Shown here: positions 1-10,194 of the stretch, piece by piece
Layout of the letters: the number at the start of each line of letters is the position of its first letter
Position numbering within the stretch: position 1 is the stretch's first letter
Assembly: GCA_022457155.1 (NCBI GenBank)
Contig: JAJGOT010000604.1
Coordinates: forward strand, 290,001 to 354,000
Reading direction: 5' to 3'
Length of the DNA stretch: 64,000 bases
DNA from: Cladopsammia gracilis
Taxonomy: Eukaryota; Cnidaria; Anthozoa; Scleractinia; Dendrophylliidae
Made by a program: the position numbers and the translations under genes
Notes under the pieces: model-generated
What the model saw: only the letters and a program-made list of their open reading frames with translations
What the model was told of the DNA's origin: nothing
The model's database searches: none

Positions 1-392
1 AAAGATTGCAGTACAGATGCGAGCAGAAGAGGAGAACTGAACTGAACTGTTTACAAGTTGCACGATTTTTGTTAAGGATTGTAAAAATTGAAAGTTTCAA
101 TTTTTAGGGGAGTTGTGTGCGAGCGTAGTAGACTTAGCCCTCCCCCCATAGTCGTTGTTATGTAACATTAATCACGTGCGCTTTAGTTCCCAAATAAGGC
201 AATGACATGTGAGCGAAAAATTGTACTGTGAATTGTGAGTTGAACAGCGAGCCAGTTTTTGCGAGTTTGCGGATTAAAAAGTTGAGTAAAAACACAACGC
301 AATCGAGTGAGTTTACGGTTTACTGATAGGGTGTTCGGTACACCGTCATTAAATCACCCTTATCTTTCCATTCGCCATACCAGTAGGAGTAC
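1..392. other. No gene recognised, left edge
   Basis: I see no convincing exon, RNA gene or terminal repeat here. The stretch lies beyond the 3' end of the minus-strand macrodomain gene. Confidence 0.5.
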
Positions 393-399
393 CATACTC

Positions 400-815
400 A
401 GCGGGGGGGAGGGGGGGGGAGGGGTACTCGCAAAGTTTACCCTCGCCTTTACCCTTTTTTATACCGATTTGGAGAAAAAGGTTACCCTTTCATATACCTT
501 CCATAGCAAATAGTACCCTTTCATACACTTACAAAAGAACACTGAATCTCTTTACTATATCCTTGATATAAACCTCTGGAACGATACCCGCGGAAAAACA
601 TCAAGCGTCACCACTAGTACTGCCACTAGCGTCTGAGATATTTTGGAAAGGTCCTTTTTATATACCTAAATGGCAGTTTTCCCTACCCTTTGCTATACTT
701 CAACTTGTGAAATCCCTACCCTTTTATATACCTCCAGGCGAAAAAAGGTACCCCTTTCGGGCGGAGCATCCCCGTAAAGCCCATTATAGGGAGTACCCCC
801 CCCCCCCCCCCCCAC
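400..815. mobile_element. Poly-G/poly-C bounded short element (GTACTCCC family)
   Basis: The left end is a G-rich run followed by GGGGTACTCG; the right end is TAGGGAGTACC followed by a long C run, so the ends are inverted copies. The interior has repeated 'tataccctt'-like words. Copies of the same family lie near 48.93-49.38 kb and 52.58-53.03 kb. No coding capacity; I read it as a non-autonomous element with homopolymer ends, diverged from the other two. Confidence 0.5.
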
Positions 816-1122
816 GAACTCTCCAAACACGTCCACAGGAGATTTTCTACTTTCAAAATGGCGGGAGGAGGATAGAAACCCCTGGACATGGCAGTCAATA
901 TACTCCAAAAATCCCGGAATATTATAGCCTGGGGCTCGGGTTCGGCGTTTCAGGTTTGGGGGACCCGAGCACGAGAGCTTGCTCGCAAGCTAGGAGTATT
1001 ACGTCGCACGGCACGCGATGAAATGGCGTTTATGGAGGTTATTTCCAGCAACTGGCAGCCGTGTTTGTTTTTTGACAATCTGAAACCGTTGTTCAAACGA
1101 AACGAAGAAATTTCATTGTGTT
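816..1122. other. 3' flank of the macrodomain gene
   Basis: There is no gene here. On the minus strand this is the presumptive 3' UTR of the macrodomain gene; I did not find a clear AATAAA on that strand directly after the stop codon. Confidence 0.4.
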
Positions 1123-1656
1123 TTATGCCACCGTACCTTCTTCTTCCTCTTCTTCTTCTTCTTCTTCCTCTTCTCCTCCTCCTCCTTCTTCTATTTCTTC
1201 TCCTTCTTCTTCCTTTTTTGTTTCTCCTTCTTTAAGATGCTCACCTTTTTCGTCTTTTCCTGACTCGCGTTCATCTTTTTTGTCATTTCCTGCCAGGTTT
1301 TCTTTCATTTTATCTTTTCCTGAGCCGTGCTCAGCCTCCTTTTTCTCTTTTCCTGAGTCATGTTCTTTCTTTTTATCTTTGTCTGAGTCGTGTTCATCCT
1401 TTTTATCTTTTCCTGAGCCGTGCTCAGCCTCCTTTTTCTCTTTTCCTGAGTCGTGTTCTTTCTTTTTATCTTTGTCTAAGCCGTGTTCATCCTTTTTATC
1501 TTTTCCTGAGCCATGTTCTTTCTCGTCTTCATTCTCATCTTCTTCTTGAGCACTTCCTTGATCAAACGTATCAGCTGACGGGAAATACCTCGGTAAAAGT
1601 TGTTCATAGACGTCAAGATCCCCTCCAAGGAAAACGCAAATGATTATGCGATCCAC
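1123..1656 (-). CDS. MACROD1: MACROD terminal exon, last strand plus charged repeat tail
   Basis: After ctgtag| the exon reads [20 protein letters not shown] and ends the macro fold at PRYFP. The remaining ~150 residues are low-complexity repeats such as [20 protein letters not shown], then poly-Glu, ending at a TAA at 1125-1123. The DNA under the tail (about 1310-1530) is itself a tandem repeat of roughly 114 bp, so length may vary among individuals. Confidence 0.9.
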   Translation of the reverse strand: MDRIIICVFLGGDLDVYEQLLPRYFPSADTFDQGSAQEEDENEDEKEHGSGKDKKDEHGLDKDKKKEHDSGKEKKEAEHGSGKDKKDEHDSDKDKKKEHDSGKEKKEAEHGSGKDKMKENLAGNDKKDERESGKDEKGEHLKEGETKKEEEGEEIEEGGGGEEEEEEEEEEEEGTVA

Positions 1657-4600
1657 CTACAGGGGGAAGAAAGTACGTGGATTTGTCTCACTTTGTTCAA
1701 GCAGCTTTTTGTTTTCTTCCCAGATCTGGCTCGAAAGCATCTAAAGGAACCTTCTCTTTACTCAAGTTTCACATTGACTAAACTCAAACAATTAAAGAAA
1801 AATATCGAATAAATTGTATTTTGCAATTTAAAGAAACAGTCATTATAGTAGGATTGTACTGCTCAGTAGCTTTCATTTGAATGGTCACACTTTAGGATTT
1901 CATCCACAGATGGAAAAGTTAAAACCACCTTGTACAGCATAATAAACAGTACCACAGGAAAGTACTGCTCAATAGCTTTCATTTGAATGGTCACACTTTA
2001 GGATTTCGTTCACAGAATAAAAAGATAGAACCATCTTGTACAGCATAATAAACGGTACCACAGGAAAGTACGACACAACAGCTTTCATTTGAATGGTCAC
2101 ACTGTACGATTCTGTCCACAGTCTCAAATGTTGGAACCGCTTTTTACAGTATAATAAACAGCACCACAGGAAAGTACTGCTCAGTAGCTTTCATATGAAT
2201 AGTCACAATGTAGGATTTCATCCACAGATGAAAATGTTAGAACCACTTCGTACAGCATAATAAACAGCACCACAGGAAAGTACTGCTCAATTGCTTACAC
2301 TTGAATGGTCACTCTGTAGGATTTAATCCACAGATGGAAAAGTTAGAACCACCTTGCACAGCATAATAACCAGCACTACAGGAAAGTACTGCTCAATAGC
2401 TTTCATTTGAATGGTTGCACTTAAGGATTTTGTCACCAGACTCAAAGATAGAACAACAGAAAGGGTCAATTCAGATATTCTTCCTACATGCATACACAAA
2501 AAAGAAAGACAAAACATACAAGGTCTGCATTTTTGTTTCCATCTCCATCTATGTGCTCAAGCCACTTGCGAATAGTGTTCAAAGCCACACAGGATGCATC
2601 ATAGATTGGGTAACCTGTGAACAACAATGTGTGTCGTGTATCACTGTGTAGTTCCAGAAAAAATCCATACCCACCCCATGGAAGGTCATTGGAAATTCCT
2701 AGGGGGAGGGGGGTCTTAAAAGCCAACATTTTAGAAGCAACGTATGAAGCTAAACTGGAATTTCCTGGGGGACGGGGGGTGCTAAACAAAAACCTTCCAT
2801 GGGGGGAGTATGGATATTTTCTGGAACTGCACATTCAACATCTTTCTCAACAATTTTACAAGCTGAAAATAAACCATCACTATCTATGCAAACAGTCAAT
2901 GAGCAAGTATTATTGTTCATGTACAATCTTGCTGCTCAAATTTGCAGCTCCGTTGCTGGTAATTGCAGTTCCATAACCAACCTTTGCCCTTGCGCAAATA
3001 ATGCCACAGTCTATGGAGGCTAACACAAACAACAACAACTACTAACAGGTTCTTTTATTTGCATAAAATCAGGCAAACAGAAAAAAATGGGGAAAACCAG
3101 TAAAAAGAATATATGTGGACAAATTGTCCTGGGAAACATTTTGATCCACAGGATACCCAAACAAGAAGTGGCTGACCTGTTTTCTTTTTTACTTGTGTTA
3201 GTGAAACGTAAAAGTTAGTACAGGATCTCCTGATTGACAGGTAAGACAAGATTATGATAATTACCAGGACGCAAGTGCTTACCATAAATTCCAGTTGAAA
3301 CACAACAGAATGCCTATACAAAGAGACAAAATGTAAAAATAGCTAATGAAAAAAATTGAACTTTTCTTGTCATAATATTATTAGTACCTAAAGATGTTTT
3401 TAACATCTTTAAAATTGTCCATCAAAAGTTTAACTTACCAGCGTTCAAGATGAATGAAATCACTTGTCACTTTCAAAAACAATATTTGTATATGTTGTAG
3501 TTCAATTTTAACCTTGGTTTAATTTTGATTTTCCTTTGTTTTATATTCATTATCATATGTTAACACAGAAAAGAACAACAGAAAATAAAAACTGAACCAA
3601 GGATAAAATTGAACTACAACAAATAGTTACATGATTTAGGATTAAAATGATGGTCTACAAATGGACACAGATCAAGACAAAATGGCTTTCCAAAAACATG
3701 AAATGATAAAAAACAATAACATTCATAGTCCTGGTATATTTAATAATAATATTACTATTATTATTTCTATTCAACCAAAATCATTTGTATAAGTTGCAGG
3801 TAAAATTCAGTCTCAGGTTAGATCAGTATTCAATCTGCAGGTTATGAGTACCCAGTTTTCAATCTGGTAAGCTTCCTCTAACCCTAGCACAAAGCTTACC
3901 TTAGCTAAGAACTCCAACACAAAACTATGCTAAAGGTGATGGTTAGCTTTGTGCTAGGGTTAGCTTATCTAGATTGAATACTGGGTACCTATTTATCCCA
4001 GCCTATATTGAATGCTGATTCAACCTGAGAACAGATTTTACCTGCAACATATATTTATTATTTCTATTAATTCAGCCTAAGATTATTACTTTTTTAGGTC
4101 TAAATAATACACAGAGACAAATAAACATCTCCAGCTTTGATTTAGTTCTTACCACTGTTCGAAGGCCATGTTTTTTCACCAAATGCAGACATTTCTTGTA
4201 GCAACTTTTCAGTGCCCTTTCCTGTTTTCCAAATGGCCCAACAGTATGAATGACATCTAAAATACATGTAAGTGGCAAATGCAAAACAAGCTATGAGCAA
4301 TACCTGAACAATGATGAGGAATGTAAATCTGTTAGTAAAGTAAAGCAGCTAAAGCCCTTTAACGAGTATATGAAAATACCGGTAAATTCATATGAACTGC
4401 GGTAGAGAGAATTAGTGTTGGATTTTCCCTGAGACACAATCTGTAGCATACATGACATCTTATAAGAAGTCTTGTGGTTTACAATGCATTATAGGGCAAC
4501 TCGAGTCAGATGGCCTTTTCGGAATTTTTTTTTTAATCAAGAGACCTTTTTGCAGCAAATAAACGGTACAAACAGCATATTTGATTCCGATTTTTATGTT

Positions 4601-7600
4601 TTTGGAATCGAATGCAATGACTTAACACAACTTTTAAGACAAAAGCTAAGTCATGTTTGGCATTTGAGCACAAAGTAAAATTAGTAGGATTTTGGTCAAA
4701 CAATGTCCAATGACCAACTGGTATTTCTAGCTGCACTGATACATGGCAGTACATGCAATTTATCTAAGCAGAAAGTAAACACTCTAGGCACAGGTGATGG
4801 AAAATCATTTTACACAAATCAAACTTGTAAACTTACATTAATTAGCCACTTTTAAATTTAAAAGAATATTTCAAGGTCTGCAAAATGCAACTCACACTTG
4901 GCTGGTAACTTGTGCCCTGTAAGAAACAAACAAGATTGAAAAATGAGACTGAGATGGAAAACTTACTCTAAACTGTGTGCGTTTTTTGTTGTTGTTGTTG
5001 TTGTTGTTTGTCTTTAGGGGGGGAGATTCACAACATCTCTTAATCAACAAGCAGGGGTGGTGTAGTGGTGAGAGCACTTGCCTCCCACCAATGTGGCCTG
5101 GGTTCGATTCCCGGTCCCGGCGTCACATGTGGGTTAAGTTTGTTGTTGGTTCTCTCCTTGCTCCGAGATGACTTTTTCTCTGGGTACTCCGGTTTTCCCC
5201 TCTCCTCAAAAACCAACCCCTCCAAATTCCAATTAGATCTGGAAAGTACCCCCAATTAGTACTGCATGCTAAATGCCTTAGAATATCAATTAAAATGTTT
5301 GAATGTATATCCCAAGCTACAGTAGCCCATAGCCCCCTCACTCCAAGAGTCAATTATGGAGACATGAACCGTAGTTCTAACTTTTCAGTCTGTCAACAAA
5401 ATCCTACTTTTGCATGGTACCATTTTTTGTTCAGTATTTTACAAAATAAAATTTAGGAGTTTTCTTGAATTTTGATGTTTGGCACTGTTGGGAAGTAAAG
5501 AGATAGCTTGTTCATCTCCTGTTCAATATATTCTAAGCCTTGGACTAACCTGAGGTAATCTTTGCATCTCCTGTTGAGCAACCATCAAGTCTCGCACACT
5601 CCTGGCGTAAAGTAGAGCCAGCTGCACGATGGATACAGCCATCAACTGAATTAAACAAAAACATACTGAAGTCATTCACACTGAAACTTGAAGAAAATTT
5701 AAATAATACAAAGTGTAATATTACTGGTATAATTTTCAGCTTTTCTTTGGGTAAGACTCTCGCTGTGATCCCCAAATCACTTCTTTGTTAGCCTAAGGGG
5801 TGAATATGCATGGTGCCAGACTACTAACTTTTGACTTTAGACAACTAGAAAAACATACTCTTTGAACAAAATTAAACTACTGGATGCCCTGGATTCTGAA
5901 TGGGCTGCTATGATCTTTCTTTAATAGCGCACACCCTAAGTTAGGCTTAAATGATCACAGGCAACACTACACTCCAGCAGTATCCCAGAATACTAGTGTT
6001 TGTCTTCAGATCAAAAGGAGAACTTATTTTTTTGCACAAACTTAAAAGGCAATGTCGCAGAATTGCAACTTAAAATACCTGACTGAAGTTAGCCTAATTT
6101 TTTTCTCACATTTTCGTTCCCAAAATGAGCTACATGTAGAACAGACCAAGAATTGTTACTCTTGTCTTTTAACAATTGATTGATTTATTTTTCTTTGGTG
6201 TTTTAGTAATAATTAAAGGAAAATTGTATTGTTGCACGATTTTCACCAAAAAATGGTCCAAATGGCTGTGATACTGCCCCCTTTAACTAAGCAACCAAGA
6301 TGTCATACATGTAATTGGGAGTGTCTGTACTCTCTTGGAGTTTTCTTGAACCACAGCCTTGACATAATAGCAGTTTCTCTACAGTGGGTATCTCCCCAAG
6401 GGTATAGCAAGTATCTTAACAGTATGTAGTGGCTCACAATTACCGGTACGGCTTCACCACTTGTATACGAGGCCCCAAATGTCAGTCTGCTTGTAGGCTA
6501 TATTTAAAATGGCAAAAAGAGCACCCGACTAGATCACGGAGGGTCATGGGTTATCCCATCTGGAACTTGGAAATTTATTCCGAGTTAAGATGCTATTTTC
6601 GCTCATGTTTCAAAAAGATCATTGACTGCAAATATCTCTTACCTCCACCTCCACCCAGAAGAGAGTTGTTTGCTGTGAAAATTAAATTGAAGAGAATTAA
6701 AATGCATACACCTGTAGGCAATGAGTACCATTTGTTTTTCAATATTTTACAAAATTATATTAAATGAAATTTGGGATTTTTTTTTGGAATTTTGATATTT
6801 AGCACTATTGGGATTTAAAGGGTTAACATGTAACATAACTTACCTGCATTTACTATAGCATCAATTTCTAAAGTGGTTATATCTCCTTGCCATAATGAAA
6901 TCTTTTCATTAAGTGTTTCATTGACCTCAGAAGTTGGTTTCTCATTTCTTTTTCCTAATAGAGATATAATCAAGAGAAAAATTCTGCCTCATTTCTATAT
7001 TTGCAAATTATTGTTTTTACCAACTAATCATCTAGCAAACAGTGGCTAGAGTGTCCGAAATCTGAGCAGAAGGTCACAGGTTTAATTTCCAGGTTGTCGG
7101 CTGCATAATAAGCCCTTACAAGCCTTAAATTTTAATGCAATCGATACTCATAATGCAACATTTTGCTCGAAAGGAGTCATAACTTGGATGTTAAACCACA
7201 GGCAGCCCAACCGTGGGGTGTGAGCCACATCAAATTACAGATTCGAAGCCGGTACACAGTAATGAAATATAGGTAGTAATTATTACGATTTGTCACGGAA
7301 TTGAGAAGCAAGCCCTGCTTTTATAGTGGATAGTGGGGCGAGTGACAAAAGTGGTAAAAATGCTTTTAAACCGGTAAGGACACATCAAGGGATAAAAATA
7401 TGAAATCTTTATTGTGTAATATTTTCGATTTTTCTATCGCTTCAAATTCTCAATTCCATGACAAATTACATTACTACCTAAATTTCATTACTGTGTACCA
7501 GCTTCGAATCTGTAATTTGATGTGGCTCACACACCACGGTTGGGCTGCCTGTGGTTAAACACACACTTCAGTGTACCTATTATTAGTATATACCGAAACA

Positions 7601-8688
7601 GTGGATAGCATTGTTGGCGCGCTCTGGTTGGCTACTGAAACTCGGAATAGCAAGTGCTATTCACCTCGCAGCAATTTGCGCACAAAAATTGAAATCGTTG
7701 ACAGGAATAAATGAGTTAAAAGCATCATTTTCGTTATATTATCTCACTGTTTCAGTATATACTAAAACAACTATTCACCTCAGTGTAGGTGGGAAGTGGT
7801 GGATATTTAGGTGAAAATTATCCACCACCACCCACCTCGGGACGTTCCATTTTTTATCCGAACCCCCCCCCCCCCCCTAAAGATGGATAAAATCCGAGGG
7901 GTCAATTTTTTGTCAGCGCCCGTTGAAAAATAAAATCCGAGGGGTCAATTTTTTGCTGGCACCTTTGAAAAAAAAAATCCGACGGGTCCAAATTTTGTCG
8001 GCTTCTTTGAAGGAAAAATCCGAACCCTCCTTTACAAAAACACTCCTTCTTTAGGGGGGGTGTGGATAAAAAATGGAACGTCCCCTCCACTTCGGTGAAC
8101 AGTTGTTAATTATTCTAATCCAATAAACGCCCCAGTTTTACTCTTACTAACAGCAGTCGAAGAAACCATTACAATATGTACCTTTCTTTCTATAAATGGC
8201 ATATAAATTTTCCTTTCGGTACTCCGGCCAGGTTGGAATTTCCTTCAAAGTCACATAGTCTTTTCCACATTTGTACAGTTTTCGTTTCTCTTCCAAGGGA
8301 AAATCGTCAAACTTGCTCCAAGGTGATTTTTTCTCGCTATCTCGCTTTCCGTTTTTCTCGCTTTCCGCGGTCTCTAAGAGTTAAAGAATATATACCATTA
8401 ATCTTCTCTGTTGCAAATCCGCATTTAATCAAGCATTTAAGTCTTATCTTTAATTTTGGCAATGAAGTAAGCTTGAAAAGCTTATTTTAACCATTTTTTC
8501 GTCGTCCTTGAGACAGGTTTAATTACTCGTCTACTTTTTGCTATCCTGTTTTCACTCTCCCCCAATCTTTAAATTTTGCCTTGTGACTTGATGCAAGCAA
8601 ATGGTTTTAGCAACATAACGTTTTACTTACCTGAATTTTCGGGAGACTCTGTATTTCGCGTTCCGAAAAACCTAAATAAAGACGACAT
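1123..8688 (-). CDS. MACROD1: Macrodomain ADP-ribosyl-hydrolase, MACROD1/2 type (whole gene, 10 exons)
   Basis: Macrodomain enzyme expected to remove mono-ADP-ribose from acidic residues of proteins and to deacetylate O-acetyl-ADP-ribose. Exons on the minus strand: 8688-8631, 8373-8182, 6954-6844, 6672-6643, 5645-5550, 4916-4896, 4256-4153, 3313-3283, 2614-2520, 1656-1123. Each has GT-AG borders and matching phases; the sum is 1272 nt, 423 residues. Residues 20-103 match the helical lead-in of MACROD proteins (KEIPTWPEY). The macro domain (about 104-272) shows [54 protein letters not shown] and DRIIICVFL, so the substrate-binding Asn and the Gly-rich loop with its Asp are kept. One oddity is FCC where the family usually has FPC. 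The tail (about 273-423) is K/E/D repeats ending in poly-Glu. It resembles MACROD1 in the core and MACROD2 in having a long charged tail, so it may precede that duplication. Confidence 0.93.
1851..2460. repeat. 106-bp tandem array in the last MACROD intron
   Basis: About five and a half units of 106-bp period (for example unit starts at 1958 and 2064). The core is CTTTCATTTGAATGGTCACA followed by TTAGGATTTCATCCACAG; each unit also holds CATAATAAACAG. The same core recurs near 15.0, 18.2-19.4, 21.0, 24.9-25.4, 28.0-28.8 and 41.6 kb. Confidence 0.9.
2520..2614 (-). CDS. MACROD1: MACROD exon 9
   Basis: 95 nt between ttcacag| and |gtatgt. It encodes [20 protein letters not shown], the penultimate macro-domain helix, then a short charged linker. 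Confidence 0.92.
2645..2833. mobile_element. 189-bp inverted-repeat element in MACROD intron
   Basis: The ends are near-perfect inverted copies for about 40 bp, beginning TGTGTAGTTCCAG on the left and ending CTGGAACTGCACA on the right. A half-copy of the same family lies at 17.70-17.89 kb. No coding capacity. Confidence 0.8.
3283..3313 (-). CDS. MACROD1: MACROD micro-exon 8 (31 nt)
   Basis: 31 nt between gtatag| and |gtaagc. It encodes [11 protein letters not shown], the phosphate-binding loop; the family norm is AFPCISTG, so Pro is replaced by Cys and Ile by Val. Confidence 0.88.
3494..3619. mobile_element. 126-bp inverted-repeat element
   Basis: Begins TTGTAGTTCAATTTTAACCT and ends in its near-perfect inverted copy GAACTACAA. 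It lies in a MACROD intron and has no coding capacity. Confidence 0.75.
3794..4047. mobile_element. 254-bp foldback element
   Basis: Terminal TTGCAGGTAAAAT matches inverted ATTTTACCTGCAA; inner arms (around CTAACCCTAGCACAAAGCT) are also inverted, so most of the element can fold on itself. It lies in a MACROD intron. Confidence 0.75.
4153..4256 (-). CDS. MACROD1: MACROD exon 7
   Basis: 104 nt between atttag| and |gtaaga. It encodes [19 protein letters not shown] and a helix ending LRTV, the usual 'VIHTVGP...L.SCY..SL' block of macro domains. Confidence 0.92.
4896..4916 (-). CDS. MACROD1: MACROD micro-exon 6 (21 nt)
   Basis: A 21-nt exon, cttacag| to |gtgagt, that supplies G-HKLPAK-Y between exon 5 and exon 7. 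Without it the frame and the conserved 'LPAKYVIHTVGP' block would be broken, which makes it convincing despite its size. Confidence 0.88.
5054..5260 (+). mobile_element. tRNA-derived SINE
   Basis: The head is tRNA-like: box A near 5061 (TGTAGTGGTGAGAGC) and a perfect box B, GGTTCGATTCC, at 5101-5111. It is followed by a conserved-looking body with TTGGTTCTCTCCTTGCTCCG and CTCTGGGTACTCCGG. This is a pol III-type short retroelement inserted in a MACROD intron on the opposite strand. The 3' end is approximate. Confidence 0.82.
5380..5505. repeat. Fragment of the TTAA-type core-repeat family
   Basis: Contains AGTCTGTCAACAAAATCCTA, TTTTGCATGGTACCATTT and TTTTGATGTTTGGCACTGTTG, matching the right half of the array at 18.2-19.4 kb. 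Confidence 0.65.
5550..5645 (-). CDS. MACROD1: MACROD exon 5
   Basis: 96 nt between aattcag| and |gttagt. It encodes [20 protein letters not shown] and [11 protein letters not shown], fully typical of the family. Confidence 0.92.
6643..6672 (-). CDS. MACROD1: MACROD micro-exon 4 (30 nt), catalytic Gly-rich loop
   Basis: This 30-nt exon lies between ttttcacag| and |gtaagag. Joined to its neighbours it reads [15 protein letters not shown], the ADP-ribose binding and catalytic loop. Confidence 0.88.
6725..6826. repeat. Right-end fragment of the TTAA-type core-repeat family
   Basis: Ends TTTTGATATTTAGCAC, TTGGG and then AAAGGGTTAA, the same terminus as the array ending at 19,387. Confidence 0.65.
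6844..6954 (-). CDS. MACROD1: MACROD exon 3, start of macro fold
   Basis: 111 nt between ctattag| and |gtaagt. It encodes [20 protein letters not shown], the first strand and helix of the macro domain. Confidence 0.9.
7191..7558. mobile_element. TTAA-flanked inverted-repeat element (~360 bp)
   Basis: TTAA at 7191-7194 and 7555-7558 flank long inverted arms of about 110 bp, starting ACCACAGGCAGCCCAACC; the left copy has one extra A. A TTAA target fits piggyBac or Kolobok type transposition. No coding capacity; it lies in a MACROD intron. Confidence 0.82.
7839..8084. mobile_element. 246-bp element with internal ~43-bp tandem repeats
   Basis: Ends GGGACGTTCCATTTTTTATC and its inverted copy. 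Inside are about three imperfect copies of AAAATCCGAGGGGTCAATTT plus spacer. A C run and a G run sit just inside the ends. Confidence 0.78.
8182..8373 (-). CDS. MACROD1: MACROD exon 2, N-terminal helical region
   Basis: The acceptor is ctcttag| and the donor AAAG|gtacat, 192 nt, phase 2 in and phase 1 out. It encodes charged sequence, then [20 protein letters not shown], typical of the region before the macro fold in MACROD proteins. Confidence 0.85.
8631..8688 (-). CDS. MACROD1: MACROD exon 1 (start codon)
   Basis: ATG at 8688-8686 gives [19 protein letters not shown]. The donor is CAG|gtaagt and the exon ends in phase 1. This start keeps the frame through all ten exons; the basic, hydrophobic start could be a weak mitochondrial signal (inference). 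Confidence 0.8.
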
Positions 8689-8854
8689 TGTACAAGGAAA
8701 ATGCGAGTTAAAATACTCATGCCGTACATGACGTAGGTAACTACTACAACGTAAAGCCGCTGTCGGATGTTTGTAAAGTTGTTAGTTTTTGGCGCGAAGT
8801 TCATGTCTTCATTCAAAAGAATGGCTTTTTCTTACATTTTAGACGAATTCGTCC
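8689..8854. promoter_or_regulatory. Divergent promoter between MACROD and MIS18BP1
   Basis: Only 166 bp separate the two start codons, so one region must serve both genes. It carries TTTTTGGCGCGAA at 8786-8798, a strong match to the E2F/DP consensus TTTSGCGC, a CRE-like TGACGTAG at 8729-8736, and a TTCAAA at 8813-8818 that could be a CHR-like site in reverse. No TATA box is evident. E2F control fits a cell-cycle centromere gene; the link to expression is inference. Confidence 0.72.
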
Positions 8855-9073
8855 ATGAACCGGACTAAAACTGGACAAATTTTTGATATAAAGCGTCTCA
8901 ACCTTCTAACACAGCAACAGAATCGTTTGGGGAACACTTTACAGGCTCAAGAAATGTCGTCCGTGGAGAGAAACTTTGTAGCATGCGCATCATCATCAAA
9001 TCATGATCATTCGGCAGTGTTGGACACACATTCTCGTTTTGAGCAGGTTTTTCTTGCAAGTCCCCGAGCTCAG
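8855..9073 (+). CDS. MIS18BP1: MIS18BP1 exon 1
   Basis: ATG at 8855 is the first Met after an in-frame stop at 8840. It codes for 73 residues ending FLASPRAQ, donor CAG|gtaaat, phase 0. An acceptor-like tttag at 8842 leaves a small chance of an upstream exon. Confidence 0.75.
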
Positions 9074-10154
9074 GTAAATATAACTGGATCAATTAATATC
9101 AACAAAATCACGGAGAAACTACCAATACTTACCCATATTTGTACAAAGGCAAGTGATCTTATTAAGATCTATTAACACTAGAATTTATGTCTTCAAAGAC
9201 CATTGAAGGAATGAATGAATGACTTATGCACTTATCAGCGGCCATCCCGGGGGGGGGGGGGGGGGGGGGGTGACCCCGGGTAACCCCCGGGTAACCCCCG
9301 GGTAACCCCCGGGTAACCCCCGGGTAACCCCCGGGTATTTGCACAAAGACGTTTACAAATCCCCCTTACCCAAAACCAAGATTGTTTAACAAAAAGCTAC
9401 TAATGCCCCTCCCCTGGGGGCAAAGAAGTGTGCTCTGCAAGTCAAAAGAGTTCTATTAAAAATGAGCAAAGAAAGTTATTCCACTTGATTCCTACAAGTG
9501 CAAAAGCAATCCAATCCCCCCATCCCGGGCTTAAAATTAGCGAACAAAGTTGACAAATCCCGCGCCATGCCCGTGTATGTCCCCAGGGTCACCCCCCAGG
9601 ATGGCAGCTGATAAGTGCATTACACAGCGCACGTAGCACATATCTCATGGCACTTTACATGCACATACACTTATGAGAATGAGATAGGACATCAGCTCAC
9701 GAATGCATCTCGGGAACCACTATCGGTCAATTGTTGATCTCATCTCCCCCACCCCACCCATGAACAAATGACTATTGTATGGCACTGAGGGTGGTTACAG
9801 CCAGGGTTTTTTACATGTACGTTCTCAGTGGTTCTTTCATGTCCCCATCGGAGATGGGACAGCCAGTTCTACAGCTGTACATGGTCATCTATGCCATGTT
9901 TAGGTCTGTCCGTTTGCAGATATCATAGCAAAGGCAGCACCTTCATCCTCAATTGTTTTTAAAGCCCCGGTTACATTGTGACTATTGTATGGCAATAGTC
10001 GCAATGTGCCCCCCCCCCCCCCCCCCCCCAGGCTCAGGAACTCAAAAAAAGCCCAGGCTGAATAGGGTTAAAGGCCCCAGTTAAAATTTCACATTTTATT
10101 TTTCTGTCATGTACATGTACAGTAGTGAAAAGTGACAGAAAGGTGTGAAGCTAA

Positions 10155-10194
<40 letters not shown>

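Noticed and set aside
1118..1549. Ser/Phe-rich open frame on the plus strand
   Set aside because: It is the antisense of the charged tail of the macrodomain gene.
6505..7110. Two tRNA-like patches (AGAGCACCCGACTAGATCAC and GTGGCTAGAGTGTCCG)
   Set aside because: Box B is broken in both; they may be old SINE heads but I cannot set limits.
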